Below, in pieces: positions 36,838-44,827 of a stretch of 64,000 nucleotides of DNA. This stretch comes from Pseudomonadota bacterium (GTDB lineage Bacteria; Chloroflexota; UBA5177). The translations under genes were made by a program, and so were the position numbers. The DNA lies in the NCBI GenBank assembly GCA_021324655.1, contig JAJPIP010000039.1, forward strand, positions 56,454 through 120,453. The letters run 5' to 3'. Position 1 is the first letter of the stretch; each line of letters starts with the position of its first letter. The notes beneath the pieces are model-generated. The model was not told where the DNA came from. It made no database searches and saw only the letters and a list, made by a program, of their open reading frames with translations.

Positions 36838-37947
36838 CTACACGCCCACCGACTCGGGCACGTGGCGTAGGGACGGTCCGATGTACTGCGCGGTTGGGCG
36901 GATCATCCGGCCGTCCAGTTGCTCCATGGCGTGAGCCGTCCAGCCGGTAATTCGGCTGATGGCGAAGACCGCGCTGTAGAAGGCGGGCTGCACCCCGAGT
37001 TCGTGGTTGACGAGCGCGGCGTAGAGATCCACGTTTGGATAGAGATTCTTCTCGCGCTGCATGACCTCGGCCACGACATCGAGGATGGCGATCCACGGCT
37101 GGTGCGGCGTGCCCTGCAGCAAGCGCTCGGCCATGGCACGCAGCTGGCGGGAGCGGGGATCGACGGTGCGGTACACGCGGTGGCCGAAGCCCATGATGCG
37201 CTGTTTCTGGGTGAGCCGGGATATCGTCCACGACTCCGCGTTGTCCGGCGTCCCGATCTCCTCCAGCATCGCGACGACGCGTTCGCTGGCCCCACCGTGG
37301 CGGGGGCCGGAGAGGGTCCCGAGGGCAGAGGCAATCGCCGCGTGGAGGTTGGATTGCGTGGCGATCGTGACGCGCGCCGCGAAGGTCGAAGCGTTCAACT
37401 CGTGATCGGCGTGCAGGATGAGCGAGGTGTCCAGCGTCCGAACCTGCTGCGGCGACGGGTCGTGGCCGTACAGCATGGTGAGGAAAGCCGCCGCCGTGTC
37501 GAGACCGGGCGTGGGCAAGAGCGGTTCCTGCCCGGCGGCGAGCCGGTGCTGGGCCGCCACCACCGTCGGGAACCACGCCGTGAACTCGATGGCTTTGCGG
37601 CGGTTGGCGTCCGTGGTGTTATCCCAGGTCAGAGGATTCGTAGTGGCATCCGACGACACGACGACGCGCAGCACGTCGAGGGGGTGCGCGGTAGCAGGCA
37701 CCTGTCGGACCTGATTGATGACATCGGCGCGCGCGACGCGCACCTCGTCCAGCTCGTGCCGCAGCCGGTCCAGCTCCTCGCGCCCCGGCAATTCGCCGTT
37801 CCAGAGGAGGTAGGCAACGGCCTCAAAACTCAGATTTTCGGCCAGCTCCTCGATCGGGTAGCCGCGGTAGCGCAGCTCACCGTGCGTTCCGTCGATCCAG
37901 GTAATCGCTGAGTCGGCCGCGACAATGTCTTCCATGCCACTGGTCAT
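36838..37947 (-). CDS. Citrate synthase
   Basis: A 369-residue type II citrate synthase condensing acetyl-CoA and oxaloacetate. The catalytic histidines and aspartate are readable: LHADHELNASTF (~residue 190), GFGHRVYRTVDPRS (~250-263) and the region AVFAISRITGWTAHAMEQL with the active-site aspartate/arginine loop. The N-terminal GELRYRGYPIEEL is canonical. The ATG has AGGAGG five bases upstream. It is transcribed divergently from a small HTH gene with symmetrical promoters between (see 37978-38071). In the 2-methylcitrate pathway a similar enzyme acts as prpC; that cannot be excluded. Confidence 0.93.
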   Translation of the reverse strand: MTSGMEDIVAADSAITWIDGTHGELRYRGYPIEELAENLSFEAVAYLLWNGELPGREELDRLRHELDEVRVARADVINQVRQVPATAHPLDVLRVVVSSDATTNPLTWDNTTDANRRKAIEFTAWFPTVVAAQHRLAAGQEPLLPTPGLDTAAAFLTMLYGHDPSPQQVRTLDTSLILHADHELNASTFAARVTIATQSNLHAAIASALGTLSGPRHGGASERVVAMLEEIGTPDNAESWTISRLTQKQRIMGFGHRVYRTVDPRSRQLRAMAERLLQGTPHQPWIAILDVVAEVMQREKNLYPNVDLYAALVNHELGVQPAFYSAVFAISRITGWTAHAMEQLDGRMIRPTAQYIGPSLRHVPESVGV

Positions 37948-37977
37948 GATCGCCTCCTGGCATCTTCTCTCACGTCC

Positions 37978-38071
37978 ATCATCCCACCGTCGCGGATGAA
38001 AGTCAATACATCTTGATGATTCTCTATGGTGCTTGATGCTCGTTGACGTTTTTCACAGACCCGGGTAGGAT
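37978..38071. promoter_or_regulatory. Divergent promoter region between citrate synthase and HTH gene
   Basis: Minus-strand promoter: -35 TTGACT (38006-38001), 17-bp spacer, -10 GATGAT (37983-37978), for citrate synthase. Plus-strand promoter: -35 TTGACG (38043-38048), 17-bp spacer, -10 TAGGAT (38066-38071), for the HTH gene. Between the two -35 elements, CTTGATG occurs twice exactly 20 bases apart (38012, 38032), as expected for an operator facing both ways. Confidence 0.65.
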
Positions 38072-38081
38072 GAGGGGAATC

Positions 38082-38318
38082 ATGATCGAGGTCCAGGGCG
38101 AGCAGTACTACACGGCGGACGAGGCGTGCGACGTGCTCGGCGTCAAGCCGGCCACTCTCTACTCATACGTCAATCGCGGCCTGCTCACCAGCTACCGCCA
38201 GGGCATTCGCCGCCAGCGTCTCTATCTGCGCCGGCAGGTCGATGGTCTCCTGGAGGTGACCCCGTCGCGAGAGGGACCGGAGATCCCGCCCGCCGAGCTG
38301 TGGACCGGAGAGCACTGA
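38082..38318 (+). CDS. Small HTH regulator (citrate-synthase-associated)
   Basis: A 78-residue DNA-binding protein. YYTADEACDVLGVKPATLYS then YVNRGLLTSYRQGIRRQRLY is a MerR/excisionase-like winged helix, very similar in style to the N-terminal HTH found fused to some citrate synthases. It is transcribed divergently from citrate synthase. ATG 38082 is chosen (GAGGGG upstream); ATG 38070 lies inside the predicted -10. With the -10 at 38066-38071 the transcript would begin only a few bases before the start codon. A dedicated repressor or activator of citrate synthase is inferred. Confidence 0.72.
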   Translation: MIEVQGEQYYTADEACDVLGVKPATLYSYVNRGLLTSYRQGIRRQRLYLRRQVDGLLEVTPSREGPEIPPAELWTGEH

Positions 38319-38400
38319 CCGCGGGGCCCGGCGACAGGGGACACGGGGGTAGCGTCGCCCCGCGTCAAGACTGTATAGTTTGTCGGCCTCGTGGGCCTGG

Positions 38401-38424
38401 CGACGCGTGGCATGCCACGCGTCG
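38401..38424. repeat. Perfect 24-bp palindrome in a leader
   Basis: All 24 bases are self-complementary: a 10-bp stem (CGACGCGTGG) with CATG as the loop. TTTGT follows. A TATAGT -10 candidate lies about 30 bases upstream, so the hairpin would form in the 5' leader of the downstream gene, where it could act as an attenuator or a processing site. Alternatively it terminates the HTH transcript. Confidence 0.75.
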
Positions 38425-38456
38425 TTTGTATTCAGCGGCAGCAGGAGTGGATCTCT

Positions 38457-39089
38457 ATGGGACGGGAAACCCGTCAGGCGCGGCGCGCGCGGCAACGTAA
38501 GCAGAAGCAAGTTCAGACCCAGAGAGTGTCTCCGTGGGCAATTGTCGCGGGCGGCGCCATCGTCGCGATCGTCATCGCGGTCCTGGCCATCTCCCTCTTC
38601 AACCACAGTTCAAGCAACGCGCAGACGTCCCAGACAAGCTCCATCCAGTCGCATGCCGCACCGATCGACGGCATCAAGTGCGAGGCGGCCATGACGCCCG
38701 GCTACCACATCCACACCGCTCTCGAGATGTACGTGGACGGGAAGCACGTGACGCTGCCGCCGTATGTCGGATTCAACATCCAGCAGAACTGCCTGTACTG
38801 GCTGCACGTCCACGAGCCGTCCTATGACATCATCCACCTCGAGTCGCCCGGCAAGATCACCCCAACCCTCGGCACCTTCTTCAACATCTGGCACGAGCCG
38901 CTCTCCTGGAGCGGGTTCTGGAAGTACACCACCGCGGGGGGCAAGCAGATGAAGGTGTATGTGGACGGGAAGCCGTACCTCGGTAACCCCCGCAGCATCA
39001 CCATCACCCAGCACAAGGTGATCACCCTCGAGATCGGACCGCCGTTCGTGGCGCCGAAGCCTGTCGACTTTACCGCCCTCGGCCTGTAG
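38457..39089 (+). CDS. Membrane-anchored hypothetical protein with HxH motif
   Basis: A 210-residue protein. A very basic N-terminus (RETRQARRARQRKQKQ) precedes one transmembrane helix (WAIVAGGAIVAIVIAVLAIS) and a ~150-residue extracytoplasmic domain. Conserved-looking elements are GIKCEAAMTPGYHIHTAL, CLYWLHVHEPSYDIIHLE and FFNIWHEPL; the paired histidines suggest a metal site. ATG 38457 is preceded by AGGAG. It abuts the dUTPase gene, suggesting co-transcription. The family is unnamed to my knowledge. Confidence 0.7.
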   Translation: MGRETRQARRARQRKQKQVQTQRVSPWAIVAGGAIVAIVIAVLAISLFNHSSSNAQTSQTSSIQSHAAPIDGIKCEAAMTPGYHIHTALEMYVDGKHVTLPPYVGFNIQQNCLYWLHVHEPSYDIIHLESPGKITPTLGTFFNIWHEPLSWSGFWKYTTAGGKQMKVYVDGKPYLGNPRSITITQHKVITLEIGPPFVAPKPVDFTALGL

Positions 39090-39650
39090 GTGCGGGTCCG
39101 CATCACCCGCCTCGACCGGTCGCTTCCTCTGCCGCGCTACGCGACGGACGGAGCGGCCGGTTTCGATTTGTACGCGCGGCATGACGTGACGGTGGCGCCG
39201 GGGGCCATCGCCCTGATCCCCACCAACGTCATCATCGCCGTCCCGGACGGCTACACGCTGCTGGTCGCCCTTCGCAGCAGCACGCCGCGCCGCAAGGGGC
39301 TGATCAAGCCGAACGGCGTGGGGATCATCGACGCCGACTACGCGGGGCCCGCGGACGAAATCCAGCTGCAGGTGCTGAACATCACCGACACGCCGGTCCA
39401 CATCGCGCGCGGTGAGCGCATCGGCCAGGGCCTCATCATCCCGCTGCTCCGCGCCGACTGGGAGGAAGCCGGTCCCGCCGGCCGGTCTCGCGGCGGCTTC
39501 GGCAGCACGGGATCCGCCCTAGATGATCCAGCCACCGTTCACGAACTGGACGGTAAAGACGGCCAGCATCCCGACCGAGAGGACGAGATACGTGTCGTTG
39601 ACGGCTCGGTCCTCCCCGGCGCGCGCCATGATCATGAAGAGCGGGAATAG
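39090..39650 (+). CDS. dut: dUTP diphosphatase with extended tail
   Basis: A trimeric-type dUTPase, hydrolysing dUTP to dUMP. Motif I (GAAGFDLYA), motif II (RSSTPRRKGL), motif III (NGVGIIDADYAG), motif IV (GERIGQGLI) and motif V (RGGFGSTG) occur in order over residues 20-143. The family normally ends at motif V; here about 43 residues follow, encoded antisense to the end of the mannosyltransferase gene (overlap 39519-39650). A one-base indel after motif V would give an immediate stop, so the tail may be accidental. The GTG start directly follows the upstream stop. Confidence 0.88.
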   Translation: MRVRITRLDRSLPLPRYATDGAAGFDLYARHDVTVAPGAIALIPTNVIIAVPDGYTLLVALRSSTPRRKGLIKPNGVGIIDADYAGPADEIQLQVLNITDTPVHIARGERIGQGLIIPLLRADWEEAGPAGRSRGGFGSTGSALDDPATVHELDGKDGQHPDREDEIRVVDGSVLPGARHDHEERE

Positions 39651-40721
39651 CGCCAGGATATAGCGCGAGAGCGAGATCAGCGGCACCGGATAGCCGCCGG
39701 CCAGCGCCGGACTGGTGAGCGTGACCACCCAGAACGCCGCGATGTACAGGATGTACGACGCCGGGAGACGGCGCACGGCGACCACGCTGAGAATAAGGAA
39801 GAGGCCACCCAGCACGATGTTGATGATGTTGTGCGCCTGGTAGAACGAGGCGGGCGGCAGGGTGACGATCTGCACGACGCTCGCCGCGAAGCCGCGCCAC
39901 AGCTCGAGCGTGAAGATCTTTTGCCAGGCGACCTGCGACTGTGTGAACGCCAGGGCATCCCCGACGGTCCATTTGAGGTAGGCCATGAAGGCGAGCAGGC
40001 CGAGCGGTGCGATCAGCAGCCCGAGCGCGCCGCGGTCGATGCGGCGGAGCGAAAAGTTATGATCACGCCCGTACTCATAGGCCAGCGGCAGGAGGAGTAA
40101 GATGCCGGTCACGCGGGTCGCGCCGGCCAGGGCCACGAAGACTCCCGCCAGAATCCAGTGGCGCCGCCGCAGGTAGTAGAACGCGGCCACCGTCGTCAGC
40201 AGAAAGAGCGACTCGGTGTAGCCGGCAAAGAAGAAGAGAGCGGTGGGAAAGACGGCGATGTACAGCACCGTGCGATCCGCCACCGCCCGGTCGAACTCCC
40301 AGCGGGCCAGCTTCCAGAGATAGACCAGCGCCGCCAGGAAGCAGAGATTGGAGACGAGCAGCGCCACGGTGAGCGCGGACCGGTGGATGAGATCAATCCC
40401 GCCGCGAATCAGGAGCGGGTAGAGCGGGAAAAAGGCGGTGGGCGAGGTGCCGACCGCCTTGCGCCAGGCGTAACCACGCTCGGCGATCTGGATGTACCAC
40501 AGCGTGTCCCACTGCCCCCAGCGCGGCAACAACTGGTGAAGGAAGGACGGGTGCGGACCGTGGAGGACACTCCCGAAGAGCACCACCCCGAAGTACGTCA
40601 GTAACAGGAAGAGGATGCGGGTGAGCACAAAGACGCGGAGCGAGGTGGCCAGGGCATCGCTGCGCAGGGCGAGGCGGACCGTGCTCGCGGTCCGCACACG
40701 GCCGGTGGTCCGGACGGTCAT
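39519..40721 (-). CDS. PIG-V-like mannosyltransferase family protein
   Basis: A 400-residue GT-C-fold membrane enzyme with about ten helices. The lumenal loop motif WGQWDTLWYIQIAERGY (residues ~68-85), TAFFPLYPLLIRG and AGYTESLFLL match the PIG-V/GPI mannosyltransferase II-like family, which uses a polyprenyl-phosphate-sugar donor on the outer face. Its start overlaps the stop of the upstream glycosidase by 4 bases (ATGA). The 3' end overlaps the dUTPase tail convergently. Confidence 0.85.
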   Translation of the reverse strand: MTVRTTGRVRTASTVRLALRSDALATSLRVFVLTRILFLLLTYFGVVLFGSVLHGPHPSFLHQLLPRWGQWDTLWYIQIAERGYAWRKAVGTSPTAFFPLYPLLIRGGIDLIHRSALTVALLVSNLCFLAALVYLWKLARWEFDRAVADRTVLYIAVFPTALFFFAGYTESLFLLTTVAAFYYLRRRHWILAGVFVALAGATRVTGILLLLPLAYEYGRDHNFSLRRIDRGALGLLIAPLGLLAFMAYLKWTVGDALAFTQSQVAWQKIFTLELWRGFAASVVQIVTLPPASFYQAHNIINIVLGGLFLILSVVAVRRLPASYILYIAAFWVVTLTSPALAGGYPVPLISLSRYILALFPLFMIMARAGEDRAVNDTYLVLSVGMLAVFTVQFVNGGWII

Positions 40722-42964
40722 GAGGCGGGGACCGCGACTACCGGCAGATCGCTGTGCACGATGACGCCGGACGGACCGCTACCGGCGACGCGAACGGCGA
40801 CGCGCGACAACCGGGAGGGACCGACGACCACCGCCTTCTGCACGGTACGGCTCGCCGTCACGACCGAGTAGTTGACGTGGGCAGGCTGATCCGACGGGTT
40901 GAAGAGCGTCACCGCGTTGATCGGTCCGTCGGCGGCAACGGACGTCTCCGTCCGGGCCGCGGCCACGGCGGGTGAGGCCGCGAGCGGGACGCCGGACTGG
41001 ATGACGACGGCGCGAGCTCCGTGCGGCTCCAGGCGAAACACCCGGCCCGGCCGGAGCCGCAGTTGCTGGCCCACCACCGTCGGAGCGCCGACGAAGCGCA
41101 CATTCACGCTGGCGCTGTGGGGGCTCGGATTGAAGAGGGACAGGCCGCCGTGGCCCGGCTGCAGCTGATACCAGGACGCGCTCAGATGCGGCACGGCCCC
41201 CCGCACGACGACCGGCTCCGAGGATCGAATAACGGCGGCCGGAAGACCGGAGAGGGTGCGATTGGCGAGGGGAGGAATCGTCATCGAGAGCGACGAGGGG
41301 TGGCCGGAGCGATACGTGGTGAGCGAGAGGCGCACCGGCCGGCGCGCCGGATTAAGGATCGCCAGGGGGACACCGCCCGCCGAGTACCACTCCGTGGCCG
41401 GCGGCGCCGACAAGGACGGTTGCACGGTGATCGGGCGCGTTGCCGACACCAGATACCCGCCGTGATACCCGGGACCGCCCAGCAGAGGCAGCAGAACGAC
41501 CCGCAGCGTCGCGGGCGGGACCTCCACGACATCGTGCACTGCCGGGTTGGCGGGCAGTGACACAGCGACGGCGGCGGGCTCAGATCCGGCATTGAGGAGC
41601 GCGAGCGTCCCGCTACCGGTCACGTACGCCTGGCCGGCGAGGGAAGACGGCAGGCTGTTGGGCTCGGTGAGCAGAACCGGCGGACCGCCCACGACGGAAC
41701 CGGAGGGATCGACGCCGGCGTTGTACGTCGCGCCCGGCACCGTCAGCTGATAGGAGCCCGCCGCGCCATCAATCACGGACCCTTCGCCCTGCCAATCCAT
41801 GAGCGACGCCTGAGGACCGGCGGCCGGCAGGGTCACGTGCTGGTCCGCGATCCCGTGCGACCAGAGCACCGTGACACGCCGGCCCGGCTCGTAAAACGTG
41901 AAGCGCTCGACGTGCGAGTCGGGAGCGTAGACGATGGGTCCGGAGTCATCCAGGGAATCGGCGGCGACTTCGAAGGCGAGATACGAAGGGCGCTGCGTTC
42001 CCTGGCTGTCCAGCAGTCCCCAGCCTTTCCCGGTCGCATCATCGCTGGCACGGTAGACCAGCACGCGCTGGGCGCCAGCCGCCAGCGCGTAGGTGATGGA
42101 CTGGAGCACGTACGCCGCCTGGCGTGGCGTGCCGTTGGGATTGGCAGACGGAAACCCTGCTTCCGTGACCCAGATGGGAGTGCGGCCGAAGCCGGTGGCA
42201 TCGAGCACGGCACGGACCCGGCGGATATTCGTGTACAGCAGATGCGCCGGCCCGTACGCGTGCCACGACACGGCGTCGAAGATCGGACCGTGGCCGCCGG
42301 CCTCCTTTGCCGCATCATGGAGGACGCGCGTGAGGAAGCCCAGATCCGGCACCACCATGCCGCCCATCAGAACCCGCGCCGCCGGATCGGCGTCCTTGAC
42401 GGCGCGGTAAGTAACCTGCAGCAGGCGCGCGTACTGGTCCGGAGTGCCGCGCCAGAAGAACCGCATGTCCGGCTCGTTCCACACTTCCCAATCGCTCACC
42501 TGACCTCGATAGTGGGCGACGGTCGTGAGGACGTACTGGGCCCACAGGTTCTGGGGATCGTGCAGAGGACGGTCGAGGCCACGCGGGACCCCGTTGCCGG
42601 CGTGTCCCGCCCAAGCGGGCGTCCCGATCAGGATGCCGACCACCTGGAGGCCGGCCGCAATCGACTGCTGGACAGCCGCGTCATCGGCCGTGAAGTTGAA
42701 GACCCCGGGAGCCGGCTCGACACTATCCCAGCGAATCTCCCAGCGATTGAGGCGTGCCCCCGCCGCGAAGGCCAGGGCGTTCCAGGACTGACCGCTGGGC
42801 GCGACGCCGGGCAGCACATCGCAGAGACCTAGCCGTCCCGTTGAAACGGGCGCGCCGGCGGAGCCGGCCCTGGCCACGAGCGGGAGCAGGACAACCATGA
42901 GCGCGCCGGCGATCGCGGTGACTCGAGGCAGGCAGCGCAAGAGATGGACAATCACGACGTCCAA
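40718..42964 (-). CDS. Secreted clan-A glycoside hydrolase
   Basis: A 748-residue exported glycosidase-like protein. A signal peptide (ALMVVLLPLVARAGSAG) precedes a TIM barrel at residues ~40-340 with the acid/base VWNEPDM (~163) and nucleophile IWVTEAGFP (~268), the GH5/GH39 style of clan GH-A. The remaining ~400 residues form several beta-sandwich modules with Ser/Val repeats. The substrate is unknown, probably a plant or microbial glycan. It is coupled to the mannosyltransferase gene by an ATGA overlap. Confidence 0.82.
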   Translation of the reverse strand: MDVVIVHLLRCLPRVTAIAGALMVVLLPLVARAGSAGAPVSTGRLGLCDVLPGVAPSGQSWNALAFAAGARLNRWEIRWDSVEPAPGVFNFTADDAAVQQSIAAGLQVVGILIGTPAWAGHAGNGVPRGLDRPLHDPQNLWAQYVLTTVAHYRGQVSDWEVWNEPDMRFFWRGTPDQYARLLQVTYRAVKDADPAARVLMGGMVVPDLGFLTRVLHDAAKEAGGHGPIFDAVSWHAYGPAHLLYTNIRRVRAVLDATGFGRTPIWVTEAGFPSANPNGTPRQAAYVLQSITYALAAGAQRVLVYRASDDATGKGWGLLDSQGTQRPSYLAFEVAADSLDDSGPIVYAPDSHVERFTFYEPGRRVTVLWSHGIADQHVTLPAAGPQASLMDWQGEGSVIDGAAGSYQLTVPGATYNAGVDPSGSVVGGPPVLLTEPNSLPSSLAGQAYVTGSGTLALLNAGSEPAAVAVSLPANPAVHDVVEVPPATLRVVLLPLLGGPGYHGGYLVSATRPITVQPSLSAPPATEWYSAGGVPLAILNPARRPVRLSLTTYRSGHPSSLSMTIPPLANRTLSGLPAAVIRSSEPVVVRGAVPHLSASWYQLQPGHGGLSLFNPSPHSASVNVRFVGAPTVVGQQLRLRPGRVFRLEPHGARAVVIQSGVPLAASPAVAAARTETSVAADGPINAVTLFNPSDQPAHVNYSVVTASRTVQKAVVVGPSRLSRVAVRVAGSGPSGVIVHSDLPVVAVPAS

Positions 42965-43084
42965 TCACGCTACCAGAGCCGCAAGCGGCGGGACAACCTG
43001 CGTCAACGACGGAAAGGTGAAAGCTCGCTCTCCGTAGCCGGTGACTCCGGAGATGCGAGGCCGCCTTTGATTGCCACGGCGGCG

Positions 43085-43729
43085 CTAGGAGAGAAGGGCC
43101 ACGATCTCCTCGAACCCTTTACTGCGCGCCAGGTCCTGGGCCGTCTCACCGGCACTGGTCCGGAGACTTTGATCGGCGCCGCGCCGGACGAGCATCTCCG
43201 CCAACCCCGGATCCCCGATGACGGCGGCTTCGTGCAACGGCGTGTAGCCGTGCGACTGCTGGGCGTTGAGATCGGCGCCCCGCGCGAGCAGCATCTCGGC
43301 GATCGCGCGGTGTGTTCCCGGCAGGGAGGCGTGCAGGGGGGTGTTGGCCTGGTCGTTGCGGGACACGGCATGGACGTCGGCACCGGCATCCAGCAGCAGG
43401 TCGACGATCGCCGTATGACCGAAGAAGGCGGCGAGGTGCAGCGGCGTCCATCCGTCGGCGCTGTAAGCAGAGATCGACTGCGGCGACTCTCCTATCAGCC
43501 GGCACGCCACCCTCTCATCACCGACCGTCGCCGCCGTCCAGAGATCCTTTCCGGCACTCGCCGCCCAGAGACGTCTCGCGATCTCCGGATGTCCGTAGTA
43601 CATCGCCAGGGCGGCCGGGCTGACGCCTTCCACCGTCTCGTCCGCCAGCGACGGATTCTCACTCAGTGCCTCCGCGAGAGCCGTCCCGTCCCCTCGCTTG
43701 ATCGCGTCCACCAGCGCATCGACCTGCAT
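43085..43729 (-). CDS. Ankyrin-repeat protein
   Basis: A 214-residue protein made of about five ankyrin repeats. The clear units are DGWTPLHLAAFFGHTAIVDLLLDAGADV (residues 92-119), NTPLHASLPGTHRAIAEMLLARGADL and GYTPLHEAAVIGDPGLAEMLVRRGAD. The N-terminus holds weaker repeats. No enzymatic domain or signal peptide is seen, so it is probably a cytoplasmic protein-binding scaffold. It is divergent from the MarR gene, with only 46 bases between, so the same operator probably regulates it. Confidence 0.9.
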   Translation of the reverse strand: MQVDALVDAIKRGDGTALAEALSENPSLADETVEGVSPAALAMYYGHPEIARRLWAASAGKDLWTAATVGDERVACRLIGESPQSISAYSADGWTPLHLAAFFGHTAIVDLLLDAGADVHAVSRNDQANTPLHASLPGTHRAIAEMLLARGADLNAQQSHGYTPLHEAAVIGDPGLAEMLVRRGADQSLRTSAGETAQDLARSKGFEEIVALLS

Positions 43730-43741
43730 CGACGTCCTCCC

Positions 43742-43769
43742 TAGTTAGCTTGGCTAAGCAAACTATAAT
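43742..43769 (+). promoter_or_regulatory. MarR operator and -10 element
   Basis: The inverted repeat TTAGC-TTG-GCTAA (43745-43757), flanked by an outer TAGTT/AACTA pair (43742-43746, 43761-43765), lies directly upstream of a perfect -10, TATAAT (43764-43769). Transcription would begin at about 43776, the first base of the GTG start. MarR binding here would block both divergent genes. Confidence 0.65.
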
Positions 43770-43775
43770 TCGGGC

Positions 43776-44207
43776 GTGACGCAGGATACAAGCGACTCGG
43801 TGCGCATTGCCGATCTTCTCCACTCCGCGGCGATTCACCTTTTGCGGCGTGTCTCCCGCCATGACGCGGCCAGCGGGCTGAGCGCGGCGCGCCTCTCCGC
43901 GCTCTCTGTCATCGTCTACGCTGACAGGGTGACGATGTCTGAATTGGCCCAGGCGGAAGGGGTGCGGCTGCCGACCATCAGCCGACTGGTGGACGGCCTG
44001 GAACGGGACGGCCTGGTGCTGCGACAAACGGACCCGTCGGACCGGCGTGTGGTCCATCTGACGGCGACGGAGAGCGGGCGCCACCTCCTCGAAGAGGCAC
44101 GGCAGCGCCGTATCGGAGACCTGGCGGCGCGAATCGAATGCCTGCCGGCGGAGGAGCAAGCAACGCTGGCCGCCGCCGCGGAGATCCTGGACGGATTGGG
44201 CAAGTGA
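43776..44207 (+). CDS. MarR-family transcriptional regulator
   Basis: A 143-residue winged-helix regulator. SAARLSALSVIVYADRVTMSELAQAEGV leads into the recognition helix RLPTISRLVDGLERDGLV and the wing RQTDPSDRRVVHLTATESG, the MarR pattern. The GTG start coincides with the predicted transcription start, so the mRNA should be leaderless. It is likely to repress itself and the divergent ankyrin gene. The last codons overlap the downstream lipoprotein gene (GTGA). Confidence 0.92.
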   Translation: MTQDTSDSVRIADLLHSAAIHLLRRVSRHDAASGLSAARLSALSVIVYADRVTMSELAQAEGVRLPTISRLVDGLERDGLVLRQTDPSDRRVVHLTATESGRHLLEEARQRRIGDLAARIECLPAEEQATLAAAAEILDGLGK

Positions 44208-44821
44208 GACAGGCTCTTCTCCTGGCCCTTCTGTTGCTCGCCGGTTGCGGCAACACGACCACCACACGCATCGTCGTCGTCACGGCCACGCCGCGTCCCA
44301 ACACCAACCCCGCGGCCTTCGCCCTGCGCCTGAGCGACGTGCCCTCGGAGTTCATCGAGGTCGCGGCCCGCTTCCATTCCAGCTCCGAGGTTGCAAGCTC
44401 CGAGCATGTCAGCCTGTCCGCCCTGCGGCAGCACGGACGAATCACGTCGTACGAGACGCAGTTCGTCCAGCATTCGGTCAATGACGGCATGCTGGCGATT
44501 GACGACGTGGTGTCGTCCTGGCGCACGGTCTCCGGAGCGGACTGGGACTATCACCGGGTCGTGGGCAGCGTGCTGCATGCGCCCGTCCGCAAAGTCGACG
44601 TCTCGTACCTGCTGGCGCCCTCCCTGGGCGAGGAGCGCACGGCTCTCTCCTTTCGCAACTCGAATCAAGCGTCGAATCTTACCGACTACGCGGTCATTTT
44701 CCGTCGCGGGACGTATCGCGTGTATCTGCAGGTCGTGGCCGTCGCCGGAACCGTGGGCGGCGAGGACGTGCTGCATCTGGCCCGCGTGATCGACCGCCGC
44801 CTCCAGGAAGGTCGCTCGTAG
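44204..44821 (+). CDS. Lipoprotein of unknown function
   Basis: A 205-residue lipoprotein whose leader (ALLLALLLLAGC) ends in a lipobox, followed by a short Thr-rich segment and a ~165-residue globular domain. AFALRLSDVPSEF near residue 35, and later WDYHRVVGSVLH and DYAVIFRRGTYRVYLQV, resemble small extracytoplasmic binding domains of unnamed families. GTG 44204 overlaps the MarR stop by 4 bases. Co-regulation by MarR is inferred. Confidence 0.72.
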   Translation: MRQALLLALLLLAGCGNTTTTRIVVVTATPRPNTNPAAFALRLSDVPSEFIEVAARFHSSSEVASSEHVSLSALRQHGRITSYETQFVQHSVNDGMLAIDDVVSSWRTVSGADWDYHRVVGSVLHAPVRKVDVSYLLAPSLGEERTALSFRNSNQASNLTDYAVIFRRGTYRVYLQVVAVAGTVGGEDVLHLARVIDRRLQEGRS

Positions 44822-44827
44822 GTCGTT

